Of a DNA stretch of 28,935 nucleotides, positions 8,130 through 14,994 are shown in pieces. This DNA comes from DASPNM01 sp035626515 (GTDB taxonomy: Bacteria; Bacteroidota; Bacteroidia; Chitinophagales; Chitinophagaceae). Both the position numbers and the translations under genes were made by a program. The notes below the pieces were generated by a model. The model saw only the letters and a program-made list of their open reading frames with translations, did no database searches and was not told the DNA's origin. How positions within the stretch are numbered: the stretch's first letter is position 1; every line of letters starts with the position of its first letter. The DNA lies in contig DASPNM010000030.1 of the NCBI GenBank assembly GCA_035626515.1, positions 1-28,935 on the forward strand. Direction: 5' to 3'.

Positions 8130-8137
8130 CAAAGGTA
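8130..8137 (-). promoter_or_regulatory. -7 promoter box of fusA
   Basis: The minus strand reads TACCTTTGCGC, a perfect TAnnTTTG box, giving a leader of about 55 bases to the ATG at 8069. I see no clear -33 TTTG. The same TACCTTTGC occurs before rpsJ and rpsL. Confidence 0.65.
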
Positions 8138-8311
8138 AGGAAAAGCCTGCTTCCGGGCGCGACGAAAAGGAACTGTTGCGAAGCGCGCCGAACGGCGAAC
8201 ATGTATATATACTCGCGAAGAGCCGCTTTATTTTTTGTTATTGATTTTTAATCATTGTAATTTCAATGCCCCGGTTACATTCAACCATTTTTAACTCCAA
8301 AAATCTCATCT

Positions 8312-8737
8312 ATGCCTTCCAAGAAAAAAGCAAAGCCCGCGCGTCGCGGCGGAAAAGCTGCGCCCAGGAAATCAAAATCAGCGAGGCGACCCGTCCCAAG
8401 GAAGAAAGCGGCCAAAAAATCCGCAGCCCGCAAATCGGCGGCACGCAAATCCGCTCCCCGCAAAGCCGCGAAACGTGCTGTGAAGAAAGCGGCAAAGCGA
8501 ACTCCGTCCAAAAAAACCAGGCGGCCGGCGGCGACTCCGCGAAAATCAGCGCGTAAGAAAGCAGCTCCGGCACGCACCACTCCGCGTCCCGCACCTCGCC
8601 CCGTACAGGAGAAAAGAGAAGAACCGGTAGCACCGGTGAGAGAACCCGAAACCAAGACCGCTGTTGAAGCCGACGTTGTGGAAGCCGAACCCCGCGAAGA
8701 AGTCGAATCTTCCGGCAACGGGCGTCCAATGATGTAA
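8312..8737 (+). CDS. Histone H1-like, Lys/Ala/Arg-rich DNA-binding protein
   Basis: This encodes a 141-residue protein whose first 97 or so residues are almost only K, R, A, P and S in repeats such as KKAAKKSAARKSAARKSAPR, like the tail of eukaryotic histone H1 and the bacterial H1-like nucleoid proteins (for example Chlamydia Hc1). Residues about 98-141 form an acidic tail (KREEPVAP, EADVVEAEPREEVE). Sequence-non-specific DNA binding and nucleoid compaction are the likely role; low complexity makes homology calls weak. The gene is inverted between rpsG and fusA. It has a perfect terminator (8755-8781). The frame-shifted overlapping frames on both strands are low-complexity artefacts. The promoter is uncertain: TTTTTTGTTATTG at 8232-8244 may be the -33 region. 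Confidence 0.82.
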   Translation: MPSKKKAKPARRGGKAAPRKSKSARRPVPRKKAAKKSAARKSAARKSAPRKAAKRAVKKAAKRTPSKKTRRPAATPRKSARKKAAPARTTPRPAPRPVQEKREEPVAPVREPETKTAVEADVVEAEPREEVESSGNGRPMM

Positions 8738-8754
8738 AAAAACTTCCCGTCGTG

Positions 8755-8781
8755 AAAACCGTTCCGACCCGGAACGGTTTT
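8755..8781 (+). terminator. Intrinsic terminator of the histone-like gene
   Basis: AAAACCGTTCC and GGAACGGTTTT form a perfect 11-bp stem with loop GACCC, 17 bases past the stop. The A and T flanks would allow it to work in both directions. Confidence 0.85.
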
Positions 8782-8789
8782 CTAATAAA

Positions 8790-8819
8790 AAAACCACCCG
8801 TCCGCGGACGAATGGTTTT
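8790..8819 (-). terminator. Intrinsic terminator of rpsG
   Basis: AAAACCA pairs with TGGTTTT and an inner GTCC/GGAC stem continues it after mismatches; on the minus strand it is followed by TTTTTTTATTA. It lies 21 bases past the rpsG stop. It implies that rpsL-rpsG transcription ends here instead of reading into fusA. Confidence 0.75.
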
Positions 8820-8840
8820 TGGGATCGTGCTCTTGTATCG

Positions 8841-9308
8841 TTACACCTTGAAGTGCGCGAATGCCTTGTTGGCTTCGGCCATCCGGTGCGTATCTTCTTT
8901 CTTTTTAAAAGCGGCGCCTTCGCCACGGCTCGCGGCGACGATCTCGCCGGCAAGCTTGTCGGACATGCTTCGTCCGTTGCGCTCACGGCTGTATCGGATC
9001 AGCCACTTGATGCTGAGAGAAATCTTCCTGTCGGGGCGAACCTCGGAAGGGATCTGGAAAGTAGCCCCACCGATGCGGCGGCTCCGAACCTCTACCGAAG
9101 GAGTGACGTTTGCCAGCGCTTTTTTCCAGACTTCATAACCTTCCTCACCCGTCTGCTTCGACACTTTTTCGAGGGCGTCGTAGAAAATATTGAATGCCCC
9201 GCTCTTTTTCCCTTCCCACATCAGGTTATTGACAAACCGGGTCACCAGCTTGTCGTTGTATTTCGGATCGGGGGCTAACGGAAGTTTCTTTGCTTGTGCT
9301 TTACGCAT
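8841..9308 (-). CDS. rpsG: Small ribosomal subunit protein uS7 (S7)
   Basis: This encodes a 155-residue S7, the primary binder of the 3-prime major domain of 16S rRNA, placed at the 30S head near the E site. Diagnostic stretches are MRKAQAKKLPLAPDPKYND, VTRFVNNLMWEGKKS, VEVRSRRIGGATFQIP, and RPDRKISLSIKWLI. The length is normal. It starts 22 bases after the rpsL stop and is surely co-transcribed with it. In most bacteria fusA follows directly; here a terminator and an inverted gene follow. Confidence 0.97.
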   Translation of the reverse strand: MRKAQAKKLPLAPDPKYNDKLVTRFVNNLMWEGKKSGAFNIFYDALEKVSKQTGEEGYEVWKKALANVTPSVEVRSRRIGGATFQIPSEVRPDRKISLSIKWLIRYSRERNGRSMSDKLAGEIVAASRGEGAAFKKKEDTHRMAEANKAFAHFKV

Positions 9309-9330
9309 GATCTATTGGAAAACTTATGAT

Positions 9331-9711
9331 TTACTTCTTGGCTTTTTCTTTCTTGGTGCCGTACTTCGACCGGCTCTTTTTGCGGTCCTTCACGCCCGCA
9401 GTGTCCAGCGAACCGCGCACAATATGGTAACGTACCCCGGGCAAATCCTTTACACGACCCCCGCGAATCAAAACGATGGAGTGCTCCTGCAGGTTGTGTC
9501 CTTCACCCGGAATATAAGCGATCACTTCCACCTTATTGGTAAGCCGCACTTTTGCCACCTTTCTCAAAGCCGAATTGGGTTTTTTGGGGGTGGTCGTGTA
9601 AACCCGCGTGCATACCCCACGACGTTGCGGGCACTGATCCAGCGCGCGCGACTTGCTTTTTGCCCGGATGATCTCTCTTCCCTTGCGTACCAGTTGTTGA
9701 ATTGTAGGCAT
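9331..9711 (-). CDS. rpsL: Small ribosomal subunit protein uS12 (S12)
   Basis: This encodes a 126-residue S12, which controls decoding accuracy in the A site. It begins MPTIQQLVRKGRE; the longer open frame up to 9753 adds 14 residues without family likeness, so the ATG at 9711 is chosen. Conserved segments are TTTPKKPNSALRKVAKVRL, YIPGEGHNLQEHSIVLIRGG and RVKDLPGVRYHIVRG. The lysines corresponding to the classic streptomycin-resistance positions (KK in TPKKPN, K in RVKDLPG) are wild type. The gene heads the first piece of the str cluster and has its own promoter box at 9780-9787. Confidence 0.97.
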   Translation of the reverse strand: MPTIQQLVRKGREIIRAKSKSRALDQCPQRRGVCTRVYTTTPKKPNSALRKVAKVRLTNKVEVIAYIPGEGHNLQEHSIVLIRGGRVKDLPGVRYHIVRGSLDTAGVKDRKKSRSKYGTKKEKAKK

Positions 9712-9779
9712 TCGAAACCTTTGATTTTTACTTTTTTGCCGTCCGGCCAGCAAACATGCTATGGTCTGGAACGGGCGGG

Positions 9780-9787
9780 CAAAGGTA
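9780..9787 (-). promoter_or_regulatory. -7 promoter box of rpsL-rpsG
   Basis: The minus strand reads TACCTTTGCCC, a perfect TAnnTTTG box, with a leader of about 60 bases before rpsL. Part of that leader (about 9742-9770) can fold imperfectly, with CCAG/CTGG arms around CATGCTATG. No clear -33 element is seen. Confidence 0.65.
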
Positions 9788-9866
9788 GGAGAAAGATTTT
9801 AGATTTCGGGGCGCTGGGAGGGATTTTTTGCAGGGCCAGTCTTTAACTATTTGTTAGAGCGTCCCT

Positions 9867-10934
9867 TCAGGCTACCTTCCACATCCAGCCGTATTTGTCT
9901 TCGCGGCGGCCTTCGCGGATATCGGTCAGCCATTTTTTGAGAAGCGGAGCAGTCTTCCACTTTTCCACATCAAACTGCATCACAAAATCCTTGTACCGCA
10001 GCTCACGGATCATGGTGATGGTCGCCGCCGTCCCCGTACCGAAAACTTCGTATAACAACCCTGCCCGGTAGGCTTCGATGATATCGTCTATGCTGAGTGG
10101 CCTTTCTTCGACCCGGAAGCCCATTTCGCGCAGCAGCACGATCGCGCTGTGGCGGGTCACGCCGTCCAGTATCGTTCCCTGCGAAAGGTCGGGCGTGATC
10201 GCGGTGTCGCCGATGACGAAGAATACATTCATGGTTCCGATCTCCTGGACGTACCGATGCTCGAAGGCGTCGGTCCAGAGCACCTGGTCGTATCCTTTCT
10301 TTTTGGCCTCGGCTGTCGCGAGCATGGCACCGCCATAGTTCCCGGCGGCCTTTGCAAAACCCACCCCTCCGGGAACCGCGCGCACATACTGCTCTTCCAC
10401 GTAGATCCGCATCGGCGCACTGTAATATGGTCCGCTCGGACTGAGTATGATCAGAAATTTATAATGCTCGGAAGGGCGGACCCCGATGAGCTCGTCCGAG
10501 GCAAACATGAAAGGCCTGATGTAAAGAGAATGATCTGCCTTTTGCGGTATCCAGTTCTTGTCAAGCGCAACCAGTTGCCTCATGCCGTCGAGAAACAATT
10601 CTTCAGGCACAGGAGGCATCTGCATGCGTTTCGCAGAAATATTGAAGCGCTGAAAATTGTCGTGCGGCCGGAAAATGTGAGCGCTGCCCTGACTGTCGCG
10701 ATAAGCCTTAATCCCTTCGAAAATTGCCTGGCCATAATGCAGCGCCGCTACCGACGGACTCAAAAGCAGCGGCTGGTAAGGCTTGATCTCGGCGTTTTTC
10801 CATTCCCCGTTCTCGAAATCCGCCTCCAGCATATGATCGCTGAAATAGCGGCCGAACGGAAGGTTCTCCAGGCTCAGATCCTGCAGCTTGCTTCGCTCCG
10901 CTTTGGTAACGGGAATGTCCATGGCCGCAATCAT
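9867..10934 (-). CDS. ilvE: Branched-chain amino acid aminotransferase
   Basis: This encodes a 355-residue class IV PLP-dependent aminotransferase of the large (BCAT, eukaryote-like) type that interconverts leucine, isoleucine and valine with their 2-oxo acids. The likely Schiff-base lysine is K195 in VGFAKAAGNYGG. Other family motifs are LHYGQAIFEGIKAYR (66-80), SLYIRPFMFASD, EIGTMNVFFV and FGTGTAATITM (cofactor phosphate region). The start could also be the second ATG at 10922 (MDIPVTKAE). It lies upstream of rpsL on the same strand but rpsL has its own promoter, so it need not be in the operon. It is divergent from the next gene with a 70-base gap. Confidence 0.93.
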   Translation of the reverse strand: MIAAMDIPVTKAERSKLQDLSLENLPFGRYFSDHMLEADFENGEWKNAEIKPYQPLLLSPSVAALHYGQAIFEGIKAYRDSQGSAHIFRPHDNFQRFNISAKRMQMPPVPEELFLDGMRQLVALDKNWIPQKADHSLYIRPFMFASDELIGVRPSEHYKFLIILSPSGPYYSAPMRIYVEEQYVRAVPGGVGFAKAAGNYGGAMLATAEAKKKGYDQVLWTDAFEHRYVQEIGTMNVFFVIGDTAITPDLSQGTILDGVTRHSAIVLLREMGFRVEERPLSIDDIIEAYRAGLLYEVFGTGTAATITMIRELRYKDFVMQFDVEKWKTAPLLKKWLTDIREGRREDKYGWMWKVA

Positions 10935-11004
10935 AAAAGGTTTATTTTGCGATCAAAGAAACAAAAAAAACGAACACCCATTTGTATAATTCTCCTCCCC
11001 CTTC

Positions 11005-11499
11005 ATGAACCTGAACCGGATCAAATTGTCTCCTTTTCTGCTTACGGAACTTTACCGGCAAACACTGGTGGAAGCCCCACCTGCACCTGCAAAGGCTCAG
11101 CCAATTTCTGCGCCCGCCGCTTCGCTCGGAAAGAACCGGCGGCAGATCCTCGTCGTTGTGGAAAACGACTGCCCGGTCATTCCGGATGAAGAACTCTCTT
11201 TTCTCACCAACCTGCTCGCTGCCTGCAAACTGGAACTCGACGATGTGAAGGTCATTAACTGGAAGCACTGGGCTGCCGAAGGGCAGCAGAATGTTATTTC
11301 GCGTTTTGCAGGCAAAATCATTTTTCTATTTGGCGTGGACCCGCTGCGGTTTGGTTTACCCGTGAACTTCCCGGAGTTCCAGGTGCAAGCCCTTTCAAAG
11401 CGCACTTTTCTTTTCTCCCCCGCCCTGGGCCAGGTGGCGAACGATAAGCTTCTGAAAAGCAAACTTTGGCTTGCGCTGAAACGGATTTTTTCGATTTGA
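11005..11499 (+). CDS. Conserved-looking protein of unknown function upstream of rdgB
   Basis: This encodes a 164-residue soluble protein I do not firmly recognise. Residues 1-45 are variable and Pro/Ala-rich. Residues 46-164 look like a small alpha/beta domain: QILVVVEN, ELSFLTNLLAACKLELDDVKVIN, FAGKIIFLFGV, then a terminal LLKSKLWLALKRIF helix. The arrangement of a beta strand, an acidic loop and an LAACKL helix faintly recalls the HolD (DNA polymerase III psi) or uracil-glycosylase-like folds; this is only an impression. It ends 11 bases before rdgB, so the two are probably co-transcribed. A TTATTTTGC sequence at 10942-10950 may be its -7 region. Confidence 0.75.
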   Translation: MNLNRIKLSPFLLTELYRQTLVEAPPAPAKAQPISAPAASLGKNRRQILVVVENDCPVIPDEELSFLTNLLAACKLELDDVKVINWKHWAAEGQQNVISRFAGKIIFLFGVDPLRFGLPVNFPEFQVQALSKRTFLFSPALGQVANDKLLKSKLWLALKRIFSI

Positions 11500-11510
11500 A
11501 AAGCGGAGCG

Positions 11511-12086
11511 ATGAAACTCATTTTTGCGAGCAACAACCAGCACAAGGCCGATGAGATCCGCGCCGTGCTGAAGCCGGAGATTTCCATACTTACCCTCAAA
11601 GAAGCGGGGATAGAAATAGACATTCCCGAGCCACACGATACGCTCGAAGAAAACGCCCGTGAAAAAGCCTGCACCATCTACCGCATGAGCAAAATGGATT
11701 GCTTCAGCGAGGACACGGGCCTGGAAGTTCTGGCGCTGAACGGGGAACCCGGTGTGCACAGCGCACGTTATGCCGGCGAAAGCCGCTCTTTCGAAGCCAA
11801 CATCGAAAAATTACTCCGTAACCTGGATGGGATCGACGACAGACGCGCAGTTTTCCGGAGCGTCATCTGCCTGGTGCTGCGGGACAGGGAATATTTGTTC
11901 GAAGGCATCTGCAAGGGCACTATCATCACCGAACGCAAAGGCCATAAAGGCTTCGGGTATGACCCCGTGTTTCTTCCCGAGGGCGCCGACCACACGTTTG
12001 GGGAAATGGCCCTTCAGGAGAAAACACGCTACAGCCACCGGACCCTTGCGGTGGGAAAACTGGTAACATTTTTGAATAACTTATAA
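11511..12086 (+). CDS. rdgB: Non-canonical purine NTP pyrophosphatase (dITP/XTP, HAM1 family)
   Basis: This encodes a 191-residue RdgB/HAM1 protein that hydrolyses dITP, ITP and XTP to monophosphates and keeps deaminated purines out of nucleic acids. Motifs are ASNNQHKADE (6-15, NTP phosphate binding), SEDTGLEV (66-73, with the catalytic acid at D68), GVHSARYAGE (81-90), GHKGFGYDPVF and the terminal SHR. The open frame begins at 11466 but the family N-terminus MKLIFASNN starts at 11511, leaving an 11-base gap after the upstream gene. It is followed after 14 bases by a sigma-factor gene, so a four-gene transcript is likely. Confidence 0.95.
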   Translation: MKLIFASNNQHKADEIRAVLKPEISILTLKEAGIEIDIPEPHDTLEENAREKACTIYRMSKMDCFSEDTGLEVLALNGEPGVHSARYAGESRSFEANIEKLLRNLDGIDDRRAVFRSVICLVLRDREYLFEGICKGTIITERKGHKGFGYDPVFLPEGADHTFGEMALQEKTRYSHRTLAVGKLVTFLNNL

Positions 12087-12100
12087 TTCAAAGACAAATA

Positions 12101-12679
12101 TTGGATTACGAACGCAACCAAAATATCAGTGAGAGCGACTTAATTCAGGGATGTATTAAGGGAAACCGGCGCATGCAGGAAGAGCTGTACCGGAGATTCT
12201 CGGGCAGAATGTACGGGGTTTGCCTGCGATACGCCTCCAACGCGGAAGAGGCTGAGGACATTTTGCAGGAAGGATTCATTAAGATCTTTAAAAAGCTGGA
12301 GAGCTTTCGCAGCGAGGGTTCCTTCGAGGGCTGGATCCGGCGAATTTTCGTGAACACCGCGATCGAACATTTCCGCCGCAAAAAATATCTCCAGCCCGTT
12401 ACCGAAAAAGAAGAGACGAGCATCGAAGGAAAATATATTTCGGTGCTGGACGATCTTGCCGAACAGGACATCCTCGGCCTGGTGCAGCAGCTTTCGCCGG
12501 GATACCGGACGGTATTCAACATGTACGTGGTGGAGGGATATACGCACAAGGAAATCGCAGACATGCTTGGGATCAGCGAAGGCACCAGCAAATCGCAGCT
12601 CTCCAGGGCAAAGGTTATTCTCCAGGACCTGGTGAGAAAATTTATTGATCAGCACAGGGAAGCGAAAAGCAAATCATGA
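12101..12679 (+). CDS. ECF-type RNA polymerase sigma factor
   Basis: This encodes a 192-residue sigma-70 family protein of the extracytoplasmic-function type. Region 2 lies at about 26-95 (ELYRRFSGRMYGVCLRYA, DILQEGFIKIF, FEGWIRRIFVNTAIEHFRR). Region 4 lies at about 124-178 (LSPGYRTVFNMYVVEGYTHK, EIADMLGISEGTSKSQLSRA). The only start consistent with a full region 2 is TTG at 12101, since the first in-frame ATG (about 12174) would cut into it. It overlaps the next gene by 4 bases (ATGA), the usual coupling of a sigma with its anti-sigma. The signal it responds to is not evident; it shares a transcript with rdgB. Confidence 0.92.
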   Translation: MDYERNQNISESDLIQGCIKGNRRMQEELYRRFSGRMYGVCLRYASNAEEAEDILQEGFIKIFKKLESFRSEGSFEGWIRRIFVNTAIEHFRRKKYLQPVTEKEETSIEGKYISVLDDLAEQDILGLVQQLSPGYRTVFNMYVVEGYTHKEIADMLGISEGTSKSQLSRAKVILQDLVRKFIDQHREAKSKS

Positions 12680-13479
12680 AGAAGGACTGGATCAGCAAGA
12701 TGAAAGAATTTGAGGCGCAGCCGCCCGCAGCCGTCTGGCAGAAGATAGCGTCTGCACTGGACGACTCGCACCTGGCCGATCGGTTTCCGCAAGCCCTGCA
12801 TGATCTGACTCTTACCCCTCCGCTTCGCGTCTGGAAAAAAATCAGCTCCGCGCTTTCTGGTGAAAGACCCCTGGTACGCCGCATGGCGCCCTGGGTTCGC
12901 TACGCCGCCGCAGCAGTGCTGCTGGCAGTGATCAGTTTTGCCGGAATCAAGCTTCTGAACAGGGAAAAAACAGGTGCGGAACAAACCGAGTCGAAACTGG
13001 TCCCCGAAAAATTCGTCAGCCCTCCGCAGGAGGAGCAGGCCCGGCGCGACGAAAGAGCTTTGGAAGAAAGCAAGTCCACATTCGCGCGCCTTGAAACACC
13101 AATCCGTCGAAACGTGCGGGCGGTGAACTATACACAGTTTCTGGATCCCGTTGCCGCTGAGACGTTCCAGCTGGAGGCAAGGCCCGAGGACATGTATCGC
13201 GAACGGGAAATGAGCCTGCTGCAATACGCACCGTCTGTCGAACCCGAGGTTGATCTCGCGAAACGATACGTCATGCTCATTACTCCCGATGGCAACATTA
13301 TTCGCATGTCGCGCAAGCTAGGCGATCTTGTGTGCTGTGTATCCGGCGAAGACCAGGATGAAGCCTGCCGGAGCCAGCTGGAAAAATGGCGTACCCGCCT
13401 CGCAACCGCACCCGGAAATTCACCCGGAAATTTTTTAGACATTCTCCATCTCGTAAATTCACTGCAGGCGGAAAAGTAA
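12676..13479 (+). CDS. Single-pass membrane protein, probable anti-sigma factor
   Basis: This encodes a 267-residue protein that overlaps the sigma gene by 4 bases. The cytoplasmic part contains the motif PPxxVWxKIxSAL twice, at 16-28 and 48-60, exactly 32 residues apart. One membrane helix lies at about 74-94 (VRYAAAAVLLAVISFAGIKLL). The remaining 170 residues should be periplasmic and include YVMLITPDGNIIRMSRKLGD, a CC pair and a further cysteine. Position, topology and the amphipathic N-terminal motifs fit an anti-sigma factor, but there is no zinc-binding HxxxCxxC motif of the ZAS type. The role is inferred from context and not from a recognised domain. Confidence 0.75.
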   Translation: MKKDWISKMKEFEAQPPAAVWQKIASALDDSHLADRFPQALHDLTLTPPLRVWKKISSALSGERPLVRRMAPWVRYAAAAVLLAVISFAGIKLLNREKTGAEQTESKLVPEKFVSPPQEEQARRDERALEESKSTFARLETPIRRNVRAVNYTQFLDPVAAETFQLEARPEDMYREREMSLLQYAPSVEPEVDLAKRYVMLITPDGNIIRMSRKLGDLVCCVSGEDQDEACRSQLEKWRTRLATAPGNSPGNFLDILHLVNSLQAEK

Positions 13480-13606
13480 TGGGGAGCCGCTTAATAACGG
13501 TTAGGGCGTTAGGGAGTTGGAAACCTCATAACCAGTATTCAATATTTGTCTACGGTTGTCTTCAGGTACCCATCTAACGGATAAACCATTCAACCACCAT
13601 TACGCA

Positions 13607-13662
13607 TCACTCACTACTCATTACTCCCCGCTCCCGACTATCGACTCCCGAGTATCGAGTAT
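13607..13662. repeat. Degenerate 7-bp tandem array before the thioesterase gene
   Basis: Eight consecutive heptamers run TCACTCA, CTACTCA, TTACTCC, CCGCTCC, CGACTAT, CGACTCC, CGAGTAT, CGAGTAT. The CGACTAT unit is identical to that of the arrays at 20838-20872. A palindrome GAGTA/TACTC (13657-13670) overlaps the end and stops 1 base before the GTG start at 13672. The rest of the 192-base gap from 13480 shows no gene. Confidence 0.7.
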
Positions 13663-13671
13663 ATTTACTCT

Positions 13672-14136
13672 GTGTCAAGAACCAGAATTCAGCTGCCCGA
13701 GACCTTTTCGTTTCGCTGTGAAATACCGGTGCGGATCACTGACGTGAACTACGGGGGCCACGTCGGCAACGACACCATCCTTTCCATTCTTCATGAAGCG
13801 CGGATGCAGTTCCTGAAGCAGCACGGTTATACCGAGCTGGAATTTTGCGGCGTCGGGCTGATCATGGCTGATGTTCAGGTCGAATACCGCAGTGAGGTAT
13901 TCTATCCGGATACAGTCACCGCTTTCCTGGAAGCTGCTGATTTCACCGCCGCCGGTTTTGACCTTTATTACCGTCTCGAGGGATCGCAGCCGGCGCTGGG
14001 GAGGCTCCTTGCCGTGGCGCGAACCGGGATGATCTGTTTTGACTACACCCGTAAGAAGGTGTTGCGGCTTCCGGCCGATGCCCGCGCAAAGCTTTCAGGA
14101 GAACAGCGACATCGAATGTTGAACAACGAACGTTGA
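13672..14136 (+). CDS. Hotdog-fold acyl-CoA thioesterase (4HBT/YbgC-like)
   Basis: This encodes a 154-residue single hotdog domain. The active-site region RITDVNYGGHVGNDTILSIL (21-40) has the expected Asp (D24) and the GHVxN-like signature, followed by HEARMQFLKQHG. VEYRSEVFYPDTV matches the second conserved strand. Such proteins hydrolyse acyl-CoA thioesters; the substrate cannot be told. The start is GTG at 13672, supported by the FRCEIPVRITD beginning close behind it. TATATTTA just upstream (13660-13667) is too near to be its promoter if translation starts here, so the real promoter is unclear. It converges on aroE across a 120-base gap that holds a 12-base palindrome ATTGAATTCAAT (14210-14221). 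Confidence 0.87.
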   Translation: MSRTRIQLPETFSFRCEIPVRITDVNYGGHVGNDTILSILHEARMQFLKQHGYTELEFCGVGLIMADVQVEYRSEVFYPDTVTAFLEAADFTAAGFDLYYRLEGSQPALGRLLAVARTGMICFDYTRKKVLRLPADARAKLSGEQRHRMLNNER

Positions 14137-14256
14137 AGTAAATGCCGGTTGGGTTGGTTAGGGGGTTACGTGTGAGCAGCAAAAACAATCACGGCCGCGC
14201 CCCGTTGGAATTGAATTCAATATTGGACATTTAGGATTTAATATTTTCTCTGCTCC

Positions 14257-14994
14257 CTATTCTCCTTCCCAAATCTTCCAGCTTTCCTCCGCCTGGATTA
14301 CCAGCATCAGTTCGCCATTGGCAGTTGCCGCACCCTGCCCGGCACCTTTTTTCAGAAAAATCGTTTGCGCGGGATTGTACACAAGATCGAAGAGCAGATG
14401 TCGGGGTGTGATCGCCTCGTACGGAATTGCCGGCGCTGATTCCGCGTCAGGGTACATTCCAACAGGCGTAGTATTGATAATCACCTCGTGTGTTTCGATC
14501 ACCCCTGCGTCGAGGTCTTCGTATCGAAATTGCGCGCGGCCATGCAAGACCCGGCTCACGACGGAGTAACGAAGGCCCAGCTTTTCCAGAACAAAGATTA
14601 CAGCTTCCGCAGCTCCACCCTGGCCCAGTACCAGCACGTTCCGATGCTCTGGTCCGAGCAGTGGAGTGAAACTCTTTTCAAAACCGATCCAGTCGGTGTT
14701 GTAGCCGACCAGCCTGCCCTCACGAACGCGGATGCAGTTACAGGCGCGCAGACCGCTGGGAATTCCTCCTGTGGAATGCAGGTATTGAATAACCGATTTT
14801 TTGTGAGGCACAGTGACGTTCAGTCCGCGCAGCCCGGGGTGAGCGTCGATCAGCCCGGGCAGCTCTTCAATTTCCCGGAGCGGAAAAAGTTCGTAGCGGC
14901 AATCGGTAATGCCCTCCCTCGCAAATTTTTCCGAAAAATATCTCTTCGAAAACGAATGGGTGAGTGGAAATCCGATCAGACCGTAAAGCCTCAT
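14257..14994 (-). CDS. aroE: Shikimate dehydrogenase
   Basis: This encodes a 245-residue NADPH-dependent enzyme reducing 3-dehydroshikimate to shikimate, the fourth step of the shikimate pathway. The substrate-binding N-domain begins MRLYGLIGFPLTHSFSKRYF; the catalytic pair is K65 in NVTVPHKK and D101 in GYNTDWIGF. The cofactor loop is LGQGGAAEA (usual GAGGA/S), and NTTPVGMYPD and the C-terminal ANGELMLVIQAEESW are typical. It is somewhat shorter than the roughly 270 residues of E. coli AroE, as is common in this phylum. The ATG shares its A with the TGA of the upstream gene (TGATG), so translation is coupled. Confidence 0.95.
   Translation of the reverse strand: MRLYGLIGFPLTHSFSKRYFSEKFAREGITDCRYELFPLREIEELPGLIDAHPGLRGLNVTVPHKKSVIQYLHSTGGIPSGLRACNCIRVREGRLVGYNTDWIGFEKSFTPLLGPEHRNVLVLGQGGAAEAVIFVLEKLGLRYSVVSRVLHGRAQFRYEDLDAGVIETHEVIINTTPVGMYPDAESAPAIPYEAITPRHLLFDLVYNPAQTIFLKKGAGQGAATANGELMLVIQAEESWKIWEGE

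Noticed and set aside
8266..8986. Alternative frames on both strands over the histone-like gene
   Set aside because: Low-complexity Lys/Ala codons keep all frames open; only the 8312 frame has a suitable start, stop before a terminator and a protein-like basic/acidic division.
14210..14221. Operator at the palindrome ATTGAATTCAAT
   Set aside because: It lies between two convergent gene ends where no promoter is expected; a 12-base AT-rich palindrome may occur by chance.
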